NCBI GenBank assembly: GCA_017456985.1
Contig: JAFTIH010000026.1
Span: forward strand, 1 to 44,515
DNA from: Clostridia bacterium
GTDB lineage: Bacteria; Bacillota; Clostridia; Oscillospirales; CAG-272
Direction: 5' to 3'
DNA length: 44,515 nt
Shown here one piece after another: positions 40,158-44,515 of the stretch. The notes beneath the pieces were generated by a model that was not told where the DNA came from, did not search any database, and worked only from the letters and a program-made list of their open reading frames with translations. A program made the translations under genes and the position numbers. Within the stretch, counting starts at the first letter, position 1, and each line of letters begins with the position of its first letter.

Positions 40158-41096
40158 TTATTCTAACGGAATACCCATCTGTTGCATCAGACGGTTGTTG
40201 AATTCCTCAGCGGTGTTGTACCCCATCTTCTTCTGACGGTGGTTCATCGCCGCGATCTCAAGGATGATCGCCAGGTTTCTGCCGGGGCAAACGGGAATGG
40301 TGATGGCGGGGATCTTGATGCCGAGCAGATCCACGAACTCGTTTTCAAGTCCCACGCGGTCGTACATCTTGCCCTGCACCCAATGCTCAAGGTTGATCAC
40401 CAGGTCGATCTTCGCCGTCATACCGACGCCGCCCATACCGAACAGTCTGCGCACGTCGACGATGCCGATGCCGCGAAGCTCTACGTAGTGACGGATGATC
40501 TCGGGTGCCTCGCCCACCAGCGTCTTGCTGGACACGCGCTTAATATCCACCGCGTCGTCCGCAACCAAGCGGTGTCCGCGCTTGACAAGCTCGATCGCCG
40601 TTTCGCTCTTACCGATGCCGCTGTCGCCGAGAAGCAGAACGCCCTCGCCGTAAATTTCGACAAGCACGCCGTGACGGGTGATACGGGGGGCAAGCTGTAC
40701 GCTCAAAAACGCGATCAGCGCCGCCATAAAATCACTCGTGCGCTCCTTGGTGCGAAGAAGCGGAATGCCGTGCTTTTCCGCCGCTTGGATCGCTTCGGGG
40801 AAAACGTCGAGATCCGAGGTAAAGATTAAACACGCAGGCTTGTGCGCGAAAAAGTTTTCAAGATGGTCGCGGCGCTCCTCGGACGAGAAATTTTTCAAAT
40901 AAATATGCTCCGCGTTGCCGATCAGCTCTACGCGCGTTTCCTCAAAGTGGTCGTAAAAGCCCACGAGCGGAAGCCCGGGACGGTTGACGTGCTTGTTCGA
41001 AATGAGAATGTTTTCGGGAAGATCGGGCAGATGCATCGTTTCGAGCGAAAATTCGTCAATGATGCGCGCAAGTGTTACGGTGTGAAGCTCTTCCAT
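40158..41096 (-). CDS. hprK: HPr kinase/phosphorylase
   Basis: 312 residues, the usual length. Phosphorylates and dephosphorylates Ser46 of HPr and so sets carbon catabolite control in Bacillota. N-terminal domain about 1-130; C-terminal kinase domain with His142, Walker A GDSGIGKS (157-164), the Asp pair ADDAVDIKR (179-187) and the family signature ELRGIGIVDVRRLFG (206-220). ATG at 41094-41096 with GGAGGA. It follows the ArsP_2-like permease by 17 bases, in one operon from the promoter at 42052-42080. It gives a link between sugar status and the many catabolic modules here. Confidence 0.96.
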   Translation of the reverse strand: MEELHTVTLARIIDEFSLETMHLPDLPENILISNKHVNRPGLPLVGFYDHFEETRVELIGNAEHIYLKNFSSEERRDHLENFFAHKPACLIFTSDLDVFPEAIQAAEKHGIPLLRTKERTSDFMAALIAFLSVQLAPRITRHGVLVEIYGEGVLLLGDSGIGKSETAIELVKRGHRLVADDAVDIKRVSSKTLVGEAPEIIRHYVELRGIGIVDVRRLFGMGGVGMTAKIDLVINLEHWVQGKMYDRVGLENEFVDLLGIKIPAITIPVCPGRNLAIILEIAAMNHRQKKMGYNTAEEFNNRLMQQMGIPLE

Positions 41097-41113
41097 CACA
41101 AAATCCTCCGTTT

Positions 41114-42010
41114 TTAAAGTATTGCACCGATACCAACGAGGTCGAGAAGCATTCCCGAAACGGTACCGATCGCGTAAAGAAGTCCGATGATGCCAAGCGC
41201 GCGGCGGCGCGGATGATAGGTGCGAAGAAGCACCAGCGTGCCGATGCCCGCCCCCACGAGAAGTCCCGACATCATACATCCCGCCGAGATGAGTCCTTCA
41301 AGGTACAGCTTGGTGATGAGGACGCTGGACGCGCAGTTGGGGATGAGTCCCACGACTCCCGCAAGCAGATGCCCGAGAACGGGAATTTTCGTAAAGAGGG
41401 CGGAGAGCGTGTCGTGACCGAGGAAGAACAGCCCAAGGTTGAGCAAAAACACGATCAAAAGCATAAAAAACGCAATGTGCAGCGTGTGCTTGAGGGCGCT
41501 TTTCAAAATACCGTCCGCCTCGCAATCGCACCCCTCGTGCTCGCACAGCTCGTGAATGTGGTCGTGATGCTCGTGATGCTCGCGGCAAACGTCCTTGTGC
41601 AAAAGGCGAAGCACTAAATCAAGGATAAAGCCCGCCGCCATACCCACGAGGACCTTGATAGCAAGAAGCTTGACGATCAGAAGCGCGGGAGCGCCCGAGG
41701 AAACGAGAATGGGAAGCATCTCGTCCGAGGTGGAAAGAAATACCGCGATCAGCGTGCCGAGCGAGATCACGCGTCCCGCGTAAAGCCCCGACGCCGCGGC
41801 GGAAAAGCCGCATTGCGGCACGATGCCGAGAACACTGCCGAAGAAGGGACCGAAGCGTCCTGCACGCTGTATCGTGCGCTTCATCCCGTCGCCTGCGCGG
41901 TGCTCGAGAAATTCCATAAATAAATAGGTTAAAAACAAAAAGGGAAGCAGAAGTAAGACCTCCTTGGCAGTATGCCAAAGAACCTCCTCCGCGAACAGGG
42001 CAAACGTCAT
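41114..42010 (-). CDS. Putative efflux permease, ArsP_2/DUF2899-like
   Basis: 298-residue membrane protein with about eight to ten helices in two related halves: GIVPQCGFSAAASGLYAGRV in the first and GLIPNCASSVLITKLYLEGL in the second, each with a conserved Pro-x-Cys near the membrane. A histidine- and cysteine-rich cytoplasmic loop (EHHEHHDHIHELCEHEGCDC, about 160-180) lies between the halves and looks able to bind metal. The family is annotated as putative (organo)arsenic efflux; the actual solute is uncertain. The start at 42008-42010 has GAAAGGAC. First gene of the operon with hprK. Confidence 0.78.
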   Translation of the reverse strand: MTFALFAEEVLWHTAKEVLLLLPFLFLTYLFMEFLEHRAGDGMKRTIQRAGRFGPFFGSVLGIVPQCGFSAAASGLYAGRVISLGTLIAVFLSTSDEMLPILVSSGAPALLIVKLLAIKVLVGMAAGFILDLVLRLLHKDVCREHHEHHDHIHELCEHEGCDCEADGILKSALKHTLHIAFFMLLIVFLLNLGLFFLGHDTLSALFTKIPVLGHLLAGVVGLIPNCASSVLITKLYLEGLISAGCMMSGLLVGAGIGTLVLLRTYHPRRRALGIIGLLYAIGTVSGMLLDLVGIGAIL

Positions 42011-42051
42011 ACAGTGTCCTTTCAAAAAACAAAAATACAATCTCAGCTTGC

Positions 42052-42080
42052 AGTATATCATAAAAAGAGAAAATTGTCAA
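42052..42080 (-). promoter_or_regulatory. Promoter of the permease-hprK operon
   Basis: Minus strand TTGACA (42080-42075), 17-bp spacer, TATACT (42057-42052). Back to back with the divergent promoter at 42090. Confidence 0.85.
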
Positions 42081-42089
42081 GGACGGCGG

Positions 42090-42118
42090 TTGACAAAAAA
42101 ACAAAAAAATGCTATACT
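42090..42118 (+). promoter_or_regulatory. Promoter of the beta-propeller gene
   Basis: TTGACA (42090-42095), 17-bp spacer, TATACT (42113-42118). Confidence 0.85.
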
Positions 42119-42149
42119 ATCGAGGAACACACAGAAAGAAGGTAGCCCT

Positions 42150-43271
42150 ATGCGGATCGCGAAAAACACCACCGTCACCCTTACCGAAGCGCCCACGAGC
42201 CGTTTTTTGCTCGTCGTGGACCTGATGGATGGGGACGTCATTTTGCAAAAGAAAGAAAAAACGGTCCTCTCGCTCTCCCTTTCGGGGGATGACGTCTTAG
42301 CAACGCTGTGCTACCCGGACGGCAGAGTCGCGACCCTCCTCGGTACGGACGCGCGGAAAAAAGAGGTCATCCTCACCGCAGGCTACGCCCGCGTGGGGCT
42401 GTACGTCGGCGGCGTCCTTCTTGACGAGGACTTCTTTTTTACCCCCCTCGATTACCTCGGCGCCACCGTGCACGCAGGCTCCTTTATGCACTTTGAAGCG
42501 GGATACGAGTACCACGCGATGAGCGAGTCCGCCATCGTCGAGAACCTTGCCGACCGCATCGACGGCTATCGCCCCGTGGGAACGGATTACGGCGTTTTGC
42601 GCCCTCTGCCCACCGTCGTAGAGGGACGCTTGCACCTCTTTTATCTTGACGAGCGCCACGGCGGACGCGCTAAGGACGGACGGGGTGCGCATAAGCTGTG
42701 CGCCCTCTTCTCGGATGACGGAAAGACCTTCCACGGCGCGCCCATTGCCCTTCCCATCGACAACGTTCGCGAGGATGATATCCGCGACGCCTCTCTCCTT
42801 TGCCACGAGGGAAGATATTATCTTTACTATATCGTCAAATACGAGGGCGGCACCTCGCTCTCCTGCGCGGTATCCGAGGACGGCTTTTCCTACCAAAAAA
42901 CGGGGCTTGATATTGAGATCGCGGGTGTAAATAACCGCACGATCACCTCCGTTACGCTCCTCTCGGGCGCGACTCCCACCATCTACTTTACCGCAGAAGG
43001 CAAGGCGTATCAGGCGGAAAGCATCGACCTTTTGCACTTCGCCGCCCCCGAAGCACTCGTTGCGCTCGACGGCACCGACAAGCTTCTCCCCGCCGTCGTC
43101 GATGGCACCATCACCCTCTACGCCCAGCGAAACGGCGCGCTTCTGCGCCTCGACGGCAGGGCGCTCGCCAACGTGTGCGCCGCTCCCCCCTACGCTGTCC
43201 CCGTCACGCACGCGGGCAAGCACTTTTTCATCGGCGTCCGCGCCCACGCCATCGTGACCTCGTACCTGTAA
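42150..43271 (+). CDS. Uncharacterised beta-propeller protein, glycosidase-like (GH43/GH32/GH130-type fold)
   Basis: 373 residues. A beta-sandwich-like N-terminus (about 1-105) is followed by repeated blade motifs of the five-bladed glycosidase type: GVLRPLPTVVEGRLHLFYLDER, HKLCALFSDDGKTFHG, RDASLLCHEGRYYLYYIVKYEGG, SCAVSEDGFSY. One Asp-box-like SDDGKTF is present. I cannot place it firmly in one family or identify catalytic acids. No signal peptide. The ATG at 42150 has AAGAAGG; the frame is open far upstream but through the divergent promoters. Single gene with its own strong promoter and no linked regulator. Confidence 0.65.
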   Translation: MRIAKNTTVTLTEAPTSRFLLVVDLMDGDVILQKKEKTVLSLSLSGDDVLATLCYPDGRVATLLGTDARKKEVILTAGYARVGLYVGGVLLDEDFFFTPLDYLGATVHAGSFMHFEAGYEYHAMSESAIVENLADRIDGYRPVGTDYGVLRPLPTVVEGRLHLFYLDERHGGRAKDGRGAHKLCALFSDDGKTFHGAPIALPIDNVREDDIRDASLLCHEGRYYLYYIVKYEGGTSLSCAVSEDGFSYQKTGLDIEIAGVNNRTITSVTLLSGATPTIYFTAEGKAYQAESIDLLHFAAPEALVALDGTDKLLPAVVDGTITLYAQRNGALLRLDGRALANVCAAPPYAVPVTHAGKHFFIGVRAHAIVTSYL

Positions 43272-43300
43272 CCGAGAAAAACGCTCTTTTTTCTCACGAT

Positions 43301-43332
43301 AAAAACCGCCCTGCACTAGCAGAGCGGTTTTT
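43301..43332. terminator. Bidirectional terminator
   Basis: AAAAACCGCCCTGC-ACTA-GCAGAGCGGTTTTT, between the propeller gene and the convergent XRE gene. Confidence 0.85.
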
Positions 43333-43335
43333 CGT

Positions 43336-43947
43336 TTATTCCTTCGTCGTGAATTTCTTTTGCCACGAGCGCTTGCCGCACGAGGGACACTTCATATAGC
43401 GCGTGCGACCGAAGTGCATCGCCCCGAATACGCTGCTGTATTTGGGTACGTGGCGCGCCTTACAGTGTGCGCACTCGTAATAACCCGCGACCTGCTCGAT
43501 GCGGATCATAAACGGCGTCGCGATCAAAAGGGGCAAAAGCCCGCCTAACACGATCAGCACTTTCTGCCACTCGGGCAGCGCGAGCAATTCTGCAAGCAAA
43601 ACGCATCCAAGCAAGACGGGAAGGCATAGAATGCCCGTGACGATCTCCATACGGAGCAGACGCCTGTCGGCTTTCTCCTTCTCCCTCAGCGATTCTAATA
43701 ATTTGGTTTCCAGTTCTTTGTTGTTGTTTTCCATACTTACTACCTCCCCACAAAGTAAATCCGTTACACTGATACCGAGAATATCACACAGCGCGAGCAT
43801 AATGGAAGAGTCGGGCATCGCTCTGCCCGTTTCCCACTTGGATACCGCGCGGTCGGTGATGTTCAGCTTTTCTGCCAACTGCATTTGCGTTAGATCAGCT
43901 TTTTTTCTGCACTCGGCGATAAACCGTCCGATTTTTACTTGATCCAT
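43336..43947 (-). CDS. XRE-family DNA-binding protein with membrane segments and zinc ribbon
   Basis: 203 residues: XRE helix-turn-helix (about 5-60, LTQMQLAEKLNITDRAVSKWETG), a charged, probably coiled-coil linker (about 72-98), two membrane helices (about 100-122 and 130-148) and a C-terminal zinc-ribbon pattern with ECAHC and CPSCG (about 157-194). This layout, a DNA-binding head tethered to the membrane, is common in uncharacterised clostridial proteins and suggests sensing of a membrane or redox/metal signal. ATG after AAGGAGG; promoter at 43969-43997. Ligand and targets unknown. Confidence 0.85.
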   Translation of the reverse strand: MDQVKIGRFIAECRKKADLTQMQLAEKLNITDRAVSKWETGRAMPDSSIMLALCDILGISVTDLLCGEVVSMENNNKELETKLLESLREKEKADRRLLRMEIVTGILCLPVLLGCVLLAELLALPEWQKVLIVLGGLLPLLIATPFMIRIEQVAGYYECAHCKARHVPKYSSVFGAMHFGRTRYMKCPSCGKRSWQKKFTTKE

Positions 43948-43968
43948 TGGCGACCTCCTTTCACTATC

Positions 43969-43997
43969 AGTATAACGCCCGCCATCCCGAAAAGCAA
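43969..43997 (-). promoter_or_regulatory. Promoter of the XRE membrane protein gene
   Basis: Minus strand TTGCTT (43997-43992), 17-bp spacer, TATACT (43974-43969). Nothing else is apparent between here and 44159. Confidence 0.65.
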
Positions 43998-44159
43998 CAC
44001 ACCGTTGGTTGAGTGGGGAAGAAATCCGTTTTCATCCTTCAAAAACGGCAAAAAGTAAACCGTGGGTTGCTTTTTGGCTTTTTATAACGGTTAAATCCAA
44101 TTTATCTTTTGGAGAAAAATATTGTTCTGCTCGACAAATTGGAATTTGTTTGATTCAGA

Positions 44160-44369
44160 TTATTTGCCTTTTTTCTTTGCAATGTGTGAAACAATGGAAC
44201 AAACAATTATTCCAATTACGAATGGGATAGCAAAAAGTAGTCCTACATCCCAAGGTGCGCTATTACCGGGTGCATATCGAAGAACTGTGCAGTTATAGGT
44301 TACCACAACGCACATAATGTTTGTAAGTAATATTGCAAGTGCTGCAAATATTGTTGATAACTTTTTCAT
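44160..44369 (-). CDS. Small two-helix membrane protein, unknown function
   Basis: 69 residues with two hydrophobic segments (about 6-26, TIFAALAILLTNIMCVVVTY, and about 43-62) and a basic C-terminus (HIAKKKGK). It is not recognised. A strong AGGAGG site lies just before the ATG and overlaps the stop of the partial gene upstream, so the two form an operon. Possible roles (small transporter subunit, toxin-like peptide) are not supported by anything specific. Confidence 0.65.
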   Translation of the reverse strand: MKKLSTIFAALAILLTNIMCVVVTYNCTVLRYAPGNSAPWDVGLLFAIPFVIGIIVCSIVSHIAKKKGK

Positions 44370-44378
44370 TGAAACCTC

Positions 44379-44515
44379 CTACTTATGTTTCATTGTTTTG
44401 ATAAGTATTATAGCTCCAAAGACCACAAACAACACCGATACCAGCATTGCAATAAATGTTCCGTCAATGACTATCATAGATGACTGTGCTATTTTGTCAG
44501 CGGTTTCAGAACTAA
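44379..44515 (-). CDS. Membrane protein, C-terminal part (5' end outside window)
   Basis: Open minus-strand frame entering from the window edge and ending at TAG (44381-44379). The 44 visible residues include SETADKIAQSSMIVIDG, then one membrane helix (FIAMLVSVLFVVFGAIILI) and the basic end KTMKHK. Not recognised. The stop codon is embedded in the ribosome site of the next small gene, which implies coupled translation. Confidence 0.6.
   Translation of the reverse strand, partial: SSETADKIAQSSMIVIDGTFIAMLVSVLFVVFGAIILIKTMKHK

Noticed and set aside
43948..44159. Possible gene or RNA between the XRE gene and the small membrane protein
   Set aside because: Only the XRE promoter is seen; the rest has no supported frame or strong structure.

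Overview
The window looks like a chromosome segment from an uncultured, anaerobic, spore-forming member of the Clostridia (Bacillota), probably a gut or rumen glycan degrader. The reasons are HPr kinase/phosphorylase (HprK), an SPOCS/LysM spore-envelope type protein behind a sigma-E-like promoter, a SpoIIQ-like membrane LytM protein, strong AGGAGG ribosome sites and textbook TTGACA-N17-TATAAT promoters. The genus cannot be named from sequence alone. No tRNA, rRNA, CRISPR array, transposase or prophage gene was seen.

Layout. 1-1692: end of an arabinose operon (araD, araM). 1693-2290: a structured dispersed repeat, a tandem array of mini-hairpins and a terminator. 2291-8352: an AraC regulator divergent from a five-gene operon (enolase-superfamily sugar-acid dehydratase, metallo-beta-lactamase-fold hydrolase, SDR dehydrogenase, cytoplasmic GH10 xylanase, RraA-like protein). 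8353-10530: second copy of the dispersed repeat, an AraC regulator, a 277-bp element with perfect 26-bp inverted ends, and an RpiB-like isomerase. 10546-12370: LysR regulator and TSUP permease. 12511-14074: flavin-reductase-like protein with a PCP_red-like tail, and an MBL hydrolase. 14159-18975: AraC regulator / divergent type I dehydroquinase-like enzyme and SDR; then an MFS transporter-AraC operon read the other way. 19168-26421: two sialidase-fold proteins, HpcH/HpaI aldolase, DapA/NanA-family aldolase and three AraC regulators. 26576-29104: GH116. 29185-32187: amino-sugar operon in which GlmM carries an N-terminal XRE DNA-binding domain. 32470-34655: a nitrilase-GDPD fusion and a YhcH protein. 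34783-37561: GH2 glycosidase / divergent AraC. 37646-39917: two sporulation-type genes. 40158-43271: HprK, an ArsP_2-like permease and an orphan beta-propeller. 43336-44515: an XRE membrane protein and small membrane proteins.

How it works together. Most of the window is a row of small catabolic modules, each an AraC-type regulator (eight in all) beside one to five enzymes. The enzymes lack signal peptides and there is not one ABC or PTS sugar transporter, so the substrates are probably oligosaccharides or sugar acids imported by systems elsewhere. Three promoters (sialidase-like 19168-20217, aldolase 21324-22097, aldolase 23157-24086) share the same operator: two TGTC-containing half-sites 21 bp apart, ending exactly 10 bp before the -35 box, which ties these modules into one regulon or a set of recently duplicated ones.

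Most unusual: the XRE-GlmM fusion with a perfect 14-bp palindrome at its own transcription start; the nitrilase-GDPD fusion; the arrays of unrelated mini-hairpins joined by an invariant ATGAATT linker; the dispersed structured element with compensating stem changes; and a 78-bp terminator repeat that carries the last codons of a neighbouring gene to a second place.
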